DNA of 58,716 nucleotides from Silicimonas sp. (GTDB lineage Bacteria > Pseudomonadota > Alphaproteobacteria > Rhodobacterales > Rhodobacteraceae). This document shows, piece by piece, positions 18,521 through 26,366 of the stretch (the first letter of the stretch is position 1; each line of letters begins with the position of its first letter). The position numbers were made by a program, and so were the translations under genes. The notes below the pieces were generated by a model. That model ran no database searches. It was not told the origin of the DNA and saw nothing but the letters and a program-made list of their open reading frames with translations. Where the stretch lies: positions 1 through 58,716 of the forward strand of contig JAJEFO010000060.1 in assembly GCA_022820365.1 (NCBI GenBank), given 5' to 3'.

Positions 18521-19684
18521 CTACGCCAGGCTCACCGTGCGACAGAGATCGCTCAACCCGATTGCCTCGACATCTTCCGTCTTCGGGAAGCGCTCGTTGC
18601 CGGAATGGACGACGAAGCAGCGTTCCGGATTCAAGTCCTCTCGCGCGTGATGGAAGCCTCGTTCAAGCTTCGGGTTGACGCCACGCTTGATCTCGATCGC
18701 CCAGAGTCTCTGGTTCGGCAATTCCAGGAGCAGATCGATTTCCGCACCGGCAGCGGTTCTGTAGAAGCTCGCACGTGTTCGTTCGGGTGCCGCGCGCATG
18801 ACGTTCTCGACCACGAATCCTTCCCAGCTGTCGCCTGCGACCGGATGACCGAGCACCCCTTCCCGGCTGTCGAGACCGAGCAGGGCATGGACGAGGCCGC
18901 TGTCGCGGATATAGGTCTTCGGTGACTTGACCAAACGCTTGGCCGCATTGCCGTGATAGGGCGGCAGCCTGCGAACCAGCAGCAGGTCAACCATGAGGTC
19001 AAGATAGCGGGCTACCGTCTTGCCGTCGACGGCCAGGCTGCGCGCCAATCGTGCCGCGTTCAGAAGCTGGCCCTGCGAGTGCGCCAGCATGGTCCAGAAT
19101 CTCTGCAGAGTCTGCGCAAGTATCCGAGGTCCGAGCAGCGGTATGTCGCGCTCCAGATAGGTCTTGATGAAGTTGTCCCGCCAGATTGCGCTGGCTTCCT
19201 CGGTCTCCGCCAGGAAGCTGTCCGGAAACCCTCCGCGAATCCACAAGCGCTCGCTGCCGTCCGTTCCAGTCTCCAGAACGTCAAGCGGACTGAGTTCGAC
19301 ATAGGCGATGCGCCCGGCGAGGCTCTCGCTCGACTGCTTCAGAAATTCCATCGAGGCCGAACCGAGAAGAAGGAAGCGACCTGTGCGCTTGCCTTGTCGT
19401 CGCCCAAGGTCAATCAGGCCACGGAGTTCCTGGAACAGCGTCGGCATGAACTGGATCTCGTCCAGGGTGACCAGCTTGTCCTCGTGCGCGGAGAGATAGT
19501 GTACAGGATCAGACAGCTTGCCGCGATCCTTTGCGCTTTCCAGATCCAGGTAGACACCCTTTCGGTGTCCGGCAACCAGCTGGGCCAGCGTCGTCTTGCC
19601 GACCTGGCGCGGACCAAGCAATGCCACTGCCGGGAACTGGTCCAGTCGGGCAAGGACGGTCTGCAGCGATCGGCGATCAATCAT
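18521..19684 (-). CDS. AAA+ ATPase with DUF4143 C-terminal domain
   Basis: A 387-aa protein from the ATG at 19684 (MIDRRSLQTVLARL), preferred over a longer frame to 19807 because the family starts here. The P-loop is LLGPRQVGKTTLAQLV and Walker B is LVTLDEIQFMPTLF, followed by FLLLGSASMEFL and LSPLDVLE. The central arm is FIKTYLERDIPLLGPRI. The DUF4143 domain includes LVKSPKTYIRDSGLVHALL and ends in a nuclease-like strand set (GAEIDLLLEL, AIEIKRG). These stand-alone proteins are widespread and poorly characterised. A palindrome overlaps its start codon region, suggesting autoregulation. Confidence 0.9.
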   Translation of the reverse strand: MIDRRSLQTVLARLDQFPAVALLGPRQVGKTTLAQLVAGHRKGVYLDLESAKDRGKLSDPVHYLSAHEDKLVTLDEIQFMPTLFQELRGLIDLGRRQGKRTGRFLLLGSASMEFLKQSSESLAGRIAYVELSPLDVLETGTDGSERLWIRGGFPDSFLAETEEASAIWRDNFIKTYLERDIPLLGPRILAQTLQRFWTMLAHSQGQLLNAARLARSLAVDGKTVARYLDLMVDLLLVRRLPPYHGNAAKRLVKSPKTYIRDSGLVHALLGLDSREGVLGHPVAGDSWEGFVVENVMRAAPERTRASFYRTAAGAEIDLLLELPNQRLWAIEIKRGVNPKLERGFHHAREDLNPERCFVVHSGNERFPKTEDVEAIGLSDLCRTVSLA

Positions 19685-19723
19685 CCTTGCAAATATGGCA
19701 TTTAATTCCAATATTGCAAGGAT
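19683..19723 (-). promoter_or_regulatory. Imperfect palindrome over the start of the DUF4143 ATPase gene
   Basis: The arms ATCCTTGCAAATATGG and CCAATATTGCAAGGAT pair at 13 of 16 positions around a 9-base AT-rich spacer. It overlaps the start codon and probably the leader. This is a plausible operator for autorepression or a translation-blocking hairpin. Confidence 0.5.
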
Positions 19724-20430
19724 AAATCGTTCAAGCGCCTTGTCAACATCGACGTTCAACTTGGACCCCTGCAAACACGCCAATTTTCTGCAATGCTCTT
19801 GCCGCATTCAGCTCAGGCGCCATGCCGTGGAATCAAGGGGTCGTTGACGACCGAAAATTCCTGGACTTGCTCAGCCGGGTGTCGGTCGGCTATCGGCCAG
19901 CGGCACCATGCTGCGCGCGCTACGGCAACTTGGGCCGCTTCCAGGCGGCGGGCGCGGAAGTTGCGCTCGTGCGGATTTTGCAAAGAGACGACTGTCCATG
20001 CTTTAACTTTTTGGACTCGTTACATTATTGTTCGCCCCCCGGTCTATTCATGCGGCGTGTCAACACAATCGCAACACGGCGTCTCGGCGGCAAAGGTAAG
20101 CATTCCGGCGAGCCGTCCGCCAGCGATCGCAGGGCCGCTGTCGAATCGCCCAGAAACCAGTCTTCTCGGCTACGTAGGTTGCGGCAGTGGCCGATCCGCT
20201 TCCACGGTTCGACGGAGCTCTTGCCGGTAGCGGCACGATCATTCCGTTTGGCCGCGGAGATCCGGAGCGGCGCGTTATGCCTCGGATTCGCTTCCGAAGC
20301 CGTGACTGAGGCCCAGATCCTGCGAGAAGGCGAATTTGTGCCTCGCATTGCGGAGCCGACCACCCGATTCATCCGTAAGTGCCTAGCTGACAGATCGACA
20401 GCAAACGACGCGGCTGCGGCTCCGGATTTT
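19724..20430. other. Gene-free stretch before the tRNA-like fragment
   Basis: About 700 bases. A 212-codon frame at 19822-20460 exists but has no family resemblance and odd composition. No intact gene, IS end or RNA was identified. Confidence 0.4.
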
Positions 20431-20454
20431 GCTCTGTCCGCCAACCTGCGAACG

Positions 20455-20503
20455 GCCTGATCTCATAATTTGAAGGTCGTAGGTTCAGATCCTGCCCTTG
20501 AGC
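20455..20503 (+). tRNA. 3' half of a tRNA-like sequence (possibly tRNA-Met), fused to the recombinase stub
   Basis: The sequence CTGATCTCATAATTTGAAGG is followed by TCGTAGGTTCAGATCCTGCC. It looks like an anticodon loop CTCATAA (anticodon CAT), a variable loop AAGGTCG and a T arm GTAGGTTCAGATCCTGC. The acceptor 5' half, D arm and a matching 3' acceptor strand are missing, so it is not a working tRNA. It abuts the truncated serine recombinase with only a few bases (TGCCC) that could belong to either. It may be an integration scar or attachment-site half; confidence is limited because the anticodon stem pairs poorly. Confidence 0.35.
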
Positions 20504-20844
20504 CCGACATGCAACTCGCTGATCTCGCCCTCGGCCAGCGTCACCACGGCAAAGCGCAGATGCTTGTACACAGTCGCCACGTCGGCCTGGTCGCGGCTCA
20601 CCCGGTCGAGCGCCTCCGCGACCAGGATCCCGAACCGGCCGCGCCTCGCGTCCTCCAGCAGGGCCTGGATGCCGGGACGCAGGATCATGCTGGCGCCCGA
20701 GACGGCGGAATCCTCGTACGTTCCGACGACCTGCCATCCCTCGTGCGCCGCGCGTTCGCGGCAGATCCTGAACTGGTCCTCGATCGATGCCGCCCGTTGC
20801 TGGTCGGAAGAGTAGCGGGCGTAGAGCGCGGCGTGCAATTTCAT
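20485..20844 (-). pseudogene. Serine recombinase (resolvase), truncated after the catalytic domain
   Basis: 119 residues from the ATG at 20844: MKLHAALYARYSSDQQ with the catalytic Ser in YARYSSD, then SIEDQFRICRERA, DSAVSG, LVAEALDRVSRDQ and GEISELHVGLKG. This is the N-terminal catalytic domain of a large serine recombinase. Family members continue after HVGLKG with TMNALFLKDLA and a long DNA-binding part. Here the homology stops at GLKG and two foreign codons lead to a stop inside the tRNA-like sequence. The recombinase is therefore inactive. Confidence 0.75.
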
Positions 20845-21199
20845 GATCTCAGCTCCCCCGTCTCCCGCCGGCGTCCTTCGGCGGCATCGACCCGTGCCGT
20901 CGCCTCGCCGTTGTCGTTCGCCGCCACGCCCTGCATGACGAAAGTCTCTCGATCTCCTCTGTCCGGCATTCCTTCGCGCCTCCCGGGAAATTGCGCTTCC
21001 AGGAATCCAACTGGGGATGGGAACCGGCCATGTTAAACGGGACGGGCAGGGGGTTTTCGTCATGGAATCATGCACTTGAACATCCATGGGAGCGAAAGGC
21101 GCGACAGGCGGGGTCCATTGCATGAGCGAAAAAATTTTTGATCGCCACGCGGGTCGCCCCTTCGTCGGGAACCCGCATCTGCACGATTGGCAGCAACTC
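20845..21199. other. Gene-free stretch upstream of the recombinase stub
   Basis: About 355 bases. Intact relatives of such recombinases often have small accessory genes here (DUF2924 or DUF3489 type), but I could not recognise either. Overlapping frames look random. Confidence 0.4.
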
Positions 21200-21781
21200 T
21201 CAGCCATCGATCTCCACCTCCCCGAGGTCCTCTCCAATGCGCCGCCAGGCGGAACGGGACAGGTGGGTCTGGGTGCCGTGGTTCCGATTGTGTTTCGGCG
21301 GATGGGTCGCGTTGTCCTCCCACTGTTCCGGCGTCACCTTGTACAGCTTGAACATGCCACCGGCAGCCTCCTCCACGCAGACGATGCTGTCCACCCGGTC
21401 GCGCATCGTGTTCGTGAGACCGCACTGGCTGGTCGCCGGTTTCGCGCACTTGATCGCGACACGCCTCCCGTCGAGCATGAACTCGTTGGCCAGCGGCTGG
21501 TCGGCGGCCTTTTCGGCTCCGAGCGCCGCGGCCACCGGCCGTGCGGTTCTGATTCCCCATTGCTGCGCCCGCCGTCCCGACGCCGCGTCCTGCGCCCCGG
21601 ACGCAGTCGCTGTCCCGGGTGGCGGCGTTTCCTCCCGTGCCATGCCGGCATCCGAGAGCGCCCGCTCCACGAGCGCCGCAACGGCCATGGATCGCGTCAG
21701 GTCCCGGACCCGGGCGTACCTGTCGACGCCCGCGAGCACGTGCGCCGGAATTCGCACTCCCAAAGCCTGGCTGCCTGCCAT
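21200..21781 (-). CDS. Unrecognised protein: ribbon-helix-helix-like N-terminus with possible PD-(D/E)XK-like C-terminus
   Basis: A 193-aa protein from the ATG at 21781, chosen because GGAAGGA lies just upstream and the RHH-like segment begins at once (LGVRIPAHVLAGVDRYARVR then LTRSMAVAALVERAL). A low-complexity Ala/Gly linker (about 55-90) leads to a C-terminal domain with EFMLDGRRVAIKCAK, TMRDRVDSIVCVEEAAGGMF and LYKVTPEQW. The E...IKxA pattern resembles a restriction-endonuclease-like core, and the rest resembles small sequence-specific nucleases, but this is inference. It sits beside recombinase debris, so it is probably mobile-element cargo. Function unknown. Confidence 0.5.
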   Translation of the reverse strand: MAGSQALGVRIPAHVLAGVDRYARVRDLTRSMAVAALVERALSDAGMAREETPPPGTATASGAQDAASGRRAQQWGIRTARPVAAALGAEKAADQPLANEFMLDGRRVAIKCAKPATSQCGLTNTMRDRVDSIVCVEEAAGGMFKLYKVTPEQWEDNATHPPKHNRNHGTQTHLSRSAWRRIGEDLGEVEIDG

Positions 21782-21979
21782 GATTCCTTCCCGACGCGTT
21801 TTCCGATGGTACACACACTATTTCGAACAGGCCAACGTGTCAGCAGGGGGCGCACAGGCCTGAGCGTTCGTCGGTCGAAGACTTATCCCTGCACGAGGCG
21901 GGTCGCCAGCGTCCCGGGCCCCCTCGTTGCCTGCGCGGCCGTCGCTACACCAGGCCGCGCCATCCTCGCCTCGAGGCTC

Positions 21980-22209
21980 CATGTTCCCGAACTGGTCTCG
22001 ACCGCCGCGTCTTGGACGCGCACGTCGGCCGGTCACCGCACGCTGTGATCACCGCGACGACGGGCACGCTCACCAACGACTTCTTCGTTAACCCGCTCGA
22101 CATGGGCACGGCGTGGACGGCGGCGCCGGACACGGTGCACCTGTTCGAGGGCCGCGACCGCGCGAAGGTAGGGCTCGGGTGGACCGCGACCCGCGTCGAT
22201 CCCGCCTGA
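21980..22209 (+). pseudogene. katG: Fragment of katG (catalase-peroxidase), near its C-terminus
   Basis: One frame reads RRVLDAHVG...GTLTNDFFVNPLDMGTAW then FEGRDRAKVGLGWTATRVDPA and stop. This matches the KatG C-terminal domain block (GLRVLGANxGxSKHGVFT...GTLTNDFFVNLLDM...WTATRVD). The motif before RRVL appears as VPEL in a second frame, pointing to a frameshift. The roughly 45 residues that normally follow TRVD and all upstream domains are absent. It is a relic, not a functional gene. Confidence 0.7.
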
Positions 22210-22401
22210 TGCCGGGGACGCCGTCCCCGGCCGCGGTCAGTTGAATCCGGGCTCGCTGCGGCACCGTCGGAAGCCGGGTCGCGCCTTGCCAGAGCCGCTG
22301 GACGGCACCGGACACCTTGGCTGGTCCGGAACCATCGTGAAACCCTGCACCTTGGATCCTTTCCGGGGCGCACTGCATTCGGTTCCCTTCGCCTTCAGGC
22401 G

Positions 22402-23601
22402 TCAGTGCCAGAATTCCGGTGCCGGCGTGATGAGTTCGACGCCGTCTTCACTCACGATGTAGTTCTGTTCGAATCCTGCGGAGCCGACACCATCAAGGTT
22501 CAGGAACGCCTCCAGGCCGATGACGTCACCGGCATGCAGGTGTGCATCCATGTGGTCGACGATGTTGCTGACATATGGCGGGCCCTCGAAGTACAGGCCG
22601 TTCGGGTGTCCGTAGAACGGGTGCTTGCCGGCCATAGGGTCAACGTCCCCTCCGAACTCCTTCGAAAGCCTGTCACCGATGTCGGCAATTGACTTGTACG
22701 AGACGCCTGCGCGCGCGTTTCGGGCCATTGTTCCGACTATTTCGGCGCATGTTTCGATGAGACGCCGTTGGCTGCGGTCCGGCCTGCCTCCTGACACCGC
22801 GGTTCTTCCAGGATCCATGTAGTATCCCTGAAACATTGGCCCGATCAACCAGCCCTTCACCATGTCGCCCGGTTCTGGAGAGGCGGCGCTGTAACCGGAC
22901 AGTGGCTCCCTGCAGGTAAATTCGATCCTGTCGCCGAAAGTGCAGTCAATCCGCTCTACGACCCCTCCACGCTCGATGATCTCCACTGCGGCTGCTGCCG
23001 CGGCCTCACGCTCTGTCTTCCCGGCAACGAGTGCCGACATCAGCCTGTCGATTGCAACTGCCGCGATGTCACCGGCCTCCCTGCAGCAATCGAGTTCGCG
23101 CGGCGACTTCCTGCGACGCACTTCAAGAACGAGGTCGTCGCAAATCTCCCAGTCGATGGACGCTGTCTTTTTCTTGAACCCGTCCCAGTACTTGACAGCA
23201 AAGAAGTCGCTGCCGACGAATGCCACCTTGCCGCTAATCGGCCTTGCCTCGAGGCTCTGCGCCACTGCCGTCACGGTGTCCGGGCAGTACTGAATCCGGT
23301 CGGTCGGGATCTGGTCCCGGTGAAACCCCGGATCGTGCGCGAAGACTTCGGGCATCTCGCCAGGCCGGAAAACCACGGCGCAATAATCCCGCGCGCGGTG
23401 ACCCGACACGTCATAAGGCTGACCCACCTTGCTGGAAAAACAGTTCACGAGGTACAGGACGTCTCCCGCCCGGTCGAACGACGACGCGTTCTTGCCCCAG
23501 ACAACCGCTCCGGAATAGCCCCGAAGATCGATTTCGCGGTTCAGCCTGGTCCAGCGTTCCTCGTATTCCTCCAACGGGAAATAGCCATTCATCGTGATCA
23601 T
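22402..23601 (-). CDS. M24-family (creatinase/Xaa-Pro peptidase-like) hydrolase
   Basis: About 399 aa (MITMNGYFPLEEYEERW); an internal ATG at 23592 is an alternative start. The N-terminal creatinase-like domain is at about 10-165 and the pita-bread domain at about 170-399. Ligand-region motifs are GYYMDPGRT, FYGHPNGL, GLEAF and FEQNYIVSEDG. The first metal Asp, which should lie 11 residues before the Asp of YYMDPG, appears replaced by Leu (WLIGPMFQGYYMD). That points to a metal-free, creatinase-like C-N hydrolase rather than a peptidase. It faces operator copy A, divergent from the amino-acid ABC operon. Its substrate is unknown. Confidence 0.8.
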   Translation of the reverse strand: MITMNGYFPLEEYEERWTRLNREIDLRGYSGAVVWGKNASSFDRAGDVLYLVNCFSSKVGQPYDVSGHRARDYCAVVFRPGEMPEVFAHDPGFHRDQIPTDRIQYCPDTVTAVAQSLEARPISGKVAFVGSDFFAVKYWDGFKKKTASIDWEICDDLVLEVRRRKSPRELDCCREAGDIAAVAIDRLMSALVAGKTEREAAAAAAVEIIERGGVVERIDCTFGDRIEFTCREPLSGYSAASPEPGDMVKGWLIGPMFQGYYMDPGRTAVSGGRPDRSQRRLIETCAEIVGTMARNARAGVSYKSIADIGDRLSKEFGGDVDPMAGKHPFYGHPNGLYFEGPPYVSNIVDHMDAHLHAGDVIGLEAFLNLDGVGSAGFEQNYIVSEDGVELITPAPEFWH

Positions 23602-23646
23602 CCCAAGAAACGCAACCCGCGCGAGCCTGCATGATCGCAGGTTGCA

Positions 23647-23665
23647 AATATATCTAAAGTATATT
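23647..23665. promoter_or_regulatory. Regulon operator copy A
   Basis: AATATATCTAAAGTATATT, a 19-bp AT-rich near-palindrome in otherwise GC-rich DNA. It matches copies at 30149-30167, 34963-34981 and 39199-39217. It lies 46 bases from the M24 gene start and 81 bases from the ABC ATPase start, in the divergent promoter region. Confidence 0.75.
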
Positions 23666-23745
23666 ACGCTGCCGGTCACACCGTCAACCGAGTGCCGGTC
23701 CGGGTGCGACAGGCGGTCTCTCCGGACCGGCGGCTGGAACAAGCG

Positions 23746-24555
23746 ATGAATCCTGGTTCGCCAACTGAAGGGCCGCTGCTTCGAATCGAACAGCTGCACA
23801 AGTCATTCGGAGATCACGAAGTCCTGAAAGGAGTCTCCCTCTCCGTTGCAAAGGGAGAAGTGATCGCGATCGTCGGCGCGAGCGGGTCGGGAAAGAGCAC
23901 GCTGTTGCGCTGCGTGAACGTTCTCGAGATACCTACCAGCGGGCGCATGTATTTCGGTGGTCGCGAGATCGACTATCACCGTCTGACGCAGAGCCGGGCC
24001 GGGGCAAGGGAACTGGCGGAGCTGCGCGCATCTGTCGGAATGGTCTTCCAGAGCTACAACCTCTGGCCTCACAGAACCGTTCTGGAAAACGTGACCGAAG
24101 CGCCAATTCACGTGAAGGGCGTGCCCCGTGCCGACGCAATTGCCGAGGCGGAATCGCTTCTGGAGAGCATCGGCCTCTCGGACAAGCGCAACGAGTACCC
24201 GGCCCGGCTTTCCGGGGGTCAGCAGCAACGGGTCGCCATCGTCCGGGCACTGGCGATGAAGCCCGAAATCATGCTCTTCGACGAGGTGACTTCGGCACTC
24301 GATCCCGAACTCGTCGGTGAGGTTCTGGATCTCATGACCGTTCTGGCGAGCCAGGACATGACAATGCTTGTCGTGACCCACGAGATGGGATTCGCCAGGC
24401 ATGTCAGCCACCGCGTGATTTTCGTCCACGAAGGCGAGTTCGCTGAAGAAGCGCCGGCCCGAGATTTCTTCACGTCCCCGAATCATCCTGCAACCCGGCA
24501 GTTTCTCGGCAGGATTCTCCGCGATGATCAGGTCGAAAGACATGATGTGCACTGA
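23746..24555 (+). CDS. Polar amino-acid ABC transporter ATP-binding protein (GlnQ/HisP family)
   Basis: 269 aa from the ATG at 23746 (MNPGSPTEGPLLRIEQLHKS). An upstream in-frame start at 23692 would add 18 residues without family support. Motifs are Walker A GASGSGKST, Q-loop VFQSYNLWPH, signature LSGGQQQR and Walker B IMLFDEVTSALDPE, the last typical of GlnQ/HisP ATPases. It is the first gene of a three-gene importer operon; its stop overlaps the permease start (TGATG). Confidence 0.9.
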   Translation: MNPGSPTEGPLLRIEQLHKSFGDHEVLKGVSLSVAKGEVIAIVGASGSGKSTLLRCVNVLEIPTSGRMYFGGREIDYHRLTQSRAGARELAELRASVGMVFQSYNLWPHRTVLENVTEAPIHVKGVPRADAIAEAESLLESIGLSDKRNEYPARLSGGQQQRVAIVRALAMKPEIMLFDEVTSALDPELVGEVLDLMTVLASQDMTMLVVTHEMGFARHVSHRVIFVHEGEFAEEAPARDFFTSPNHPATRQFLGRILRDDQVERHDVH

Positions 24556-25220
24556 TGGACGGGATATTCGAATACCTCATGAGCTTCGCGGCGTATGTAC
24601 CCGGCTATGCCGGAGCGTTCGTGATCGCAATCGAGGTCGCCGCCGTCACGATCGTCATCAGCTGGATGTGCGGGCTGGTCGGCGTTCTCGCCAAGCTGTC
24701 CCGGTACCGTGTCCTGCGCTACCCGGCCGAATTCTACATCTGGTTCATTCGGGGAACGCCGCAACTTGTGCAGGTCTTCCTCGTCTATTTCGGGCTGCCG
24801 CAGGTGGGCCTGAATCTCGATCCGTTCGTCGCAGGAGCACTGGCCCTCGGGGTCGGGAGCGGTGCGTATGTGGCGGAGATATTCCGGTCCGGCCTCCTGG
24901 CGATACCAAAGGGACAGCCCGAATCCGCGCACGCGCTGGGCATGAACAACGCACTGACTTTCCGGCGGGTGATCTTTCCGCAGATGATCCGAATCGTCGT
25001 TCCCGCTCTCACCAACGAGGCCATCAACACCCTGAAGAACACGTCGCTTCTTTCGACGATCACGATCATGGAACTGACGCTCTATACGCAAGCCGTTATC
25101 GCGGCCACGTTTCGGCCTTTCGAGTTTTATGTAATCGTATCAGTTCTTTACCTTCTGATCACAACAGTACTGACACAGTTCGCAAAATGGTACGAGCGCC
25201 GCTACGCGCTCTACCTGTAA
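24555..25220 (+). CDS. Polar amino-acid ABC transporter permease
   Basis: A 221-aa inner-membrane protein with about five helices (first AFVIAIEVAAVTIVISWMCG, last YVIVSVLYLLITTVLTQF). It has the family hallmark WFIRGTPQLVQVFLVYFGLP and the EAA loop region SAHALGMNNALTFRRVIFPQ. It probably works as a homodimer since only one permease gene is present. It is translationally coupled to the ATPase gene. Confidence 0.9.
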   Translation: MDGIFEYLMSFAAYVPGYAGAFVIAIEVAAVTIVISWMCGLVGVLAKLSRYRVLRYPAEFYIWFIRGTPQLVQVFLVYFGLPQVGLNLDPFVAGALALGVGSGAYVAEIFRSGLLAIPKGQPESAHALGMNNALTFRRVIFPQMIRIVVPALTNEAINTLKNTSLLSTITIMELTLYTQAVIAATFRPFEFYVIVSVLYLLITTVLTQFAKWYERRYALYL

Positions 25221-25245
25221 GGAACCGGCAAACAAGGAGATCACA

Positions 25246-26055
25246 ATGATTACCAGACGAAACCTGCTGATCGGCACAGCCTCCGGCATGGCGGCACCGA
25301 TGATCCTTCCTTCGGCCTCATGGGCCGACGATGCCCTTGAACTCAACACGCCAGGCGTGCTGACGGCTGCCGCAGAAGGAACCTTTCCGCCGTACAGTTT
25401 CCTCAACGATAGAGGCGAGTATGACGGGATCGGTCGCAATACGATGGCGGAGATCGCCAGCCGGCTGGGCCTCGAATACAATCCCGTCATCACCAAGTGG
25501 GAGTCGCTTCTCGTTGGCATCCTGGCCAACAAGTTCGACATTGCGGCCTCGGCGATGGGGATCAACGCCGAGCGTCAGGAGCAGGTCTATTTCTGCGATG
25601 GCTGGGTGGAATCCGGTTCGCGGCTCTTCGTCAGGGAAGACTCGCCTTACACGAGCTCGGCCGATCTCGAGGGGAAGAGGGTCGGCGCGATCGTGGCGTC
25701 GATCTTCATTCCGGTCGCGGAGCGCATCGTCGGGCCCGACGGCGAGGTGCCCGTCTTCCAGGCTGACGTCGAGGGAATGCAGGATGTGGCGAACAGGAAC
25801 ATCGACGGCGTCATACTTGACTCCATCTCCGCTGCATACCTGATCACGAAGGCCAGCCTGCCGCTGCGCGGTATGCCGAACATCGAACAGTCCTATCAGC
25901 TGGGATGGCCGGTCAACAAGAGCAAGCCGAATCTGGTCAGGGCCGTCAACGAAAAGCACTGGGAAATGGTTGAAGACGGCAGCTTTGCCGCGATCTGCGA
26001 ACCTCTCATCGGATTTGACCCGACGCCGGCAGACCCGATTCGCAGTCTTCTCTAG
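25246..26055 (+). CDS. Family-3 amino-acid-type solute-binding protein, probable Tat substrate
   Basis: A 269-aa periplasmic protein. The signal MITRRNLLIGTASGMAAPMI has a twin-arginine start, hinting at Tat export, and a likely SWA cleavage site. The mature chain follows the family-3 pattern: LTAAAEGTFPPYSFLNDRGE, then GIGRNTMAEIASRLGLEY, ASAMGINAERQEQVYFCDGW and a C-terminal MVEDGSFAAICEPLIG. The family binds amino acids and related zwitterions, supporting a nitrogenous substrate for this regulon. A terminator-like hairpin follows. Confidence 0.9.
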   Translation: MITRRNLLIGTASGMAAPMILPSASWADDALELNTPGVLTAAAEGTFPPYSFLNDRGEYDGIGRNTMAEIASRLGLEYNPVITKWESLLVGILANKFDIAASAMGINAERQEQVYFCDGWVESGSRLFVREDSPYTSSADLEGKRVGAIVASIFIPVAERIVGPDGEVPVFQADVEGMQDVANRNIDGVILDSISAAYLITKASLPLRGMPNIEQSYQLGWPVNKSKPNLVRAVNEKHWEMVEDGSFAAICEPLIGFDPTPADPIRSLL

Positions 26056-26066
26056 GCAACATGGAG

Positions 26067-26095
26067 GACGGGCCATCACTGCGGCCCGTCTTCTC
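26067..26095 (+). terminator. Hairpin terminator after the amino-acid ABC operon
   Basis: A perfect 8-bp stem GACGGGCC / GGCCCGTC with an 8-base loop, followed by TTCTC. It lies 12 bases after the binding-protein stop. It is a likely Rho-independent terminator with a weak T-tract. Confidence 0.6.
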
Positions 26096-26366
26096 ACCTG
26101 CGGTTCGAGCCGGGACAAGGGGCCGCCAGCCGGGTCGTTCACGGCATTGCAGCGCCAGGACGGAGCGCAATCCTGCAGGCGTTCCCGATGCGTCTCGGTC
26201 TGACGCCGGACCGTGGTGCGACCGTCCGGGCATTCGGTTGCAAGCGTCGGAAGGTTTCACGTTCTTGATATCGAGGAAATCCGGGACCGCGCCCGGCGGG
26301 CACGCTGCATGCGGGTCCACGGCGAGATTCAGTGCCATGGACCGCCACCGGTCCCGTTAAACCGGA
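26096..26366. other. Gene-free stretch between convergent genes
   Basis: About 270 bases between the ABC operon terminator and the end of the GntR gene. No recognisable gene or RNA was seen. Confidence 0.4.

Noticed and set aside
19822-20460. 212-codon plus-strand ORF
   Set aside because: No recognisable domain, odd composition and no ribosome-binding site; it ends in the tRNA-like scar.
23647-23665. Reading the AT-rich palindromes as chance promoter -10 elements
   Set aside because: Four copies share a 19-bp length, symmetry and central sequence, which simple -10 boxes would not.
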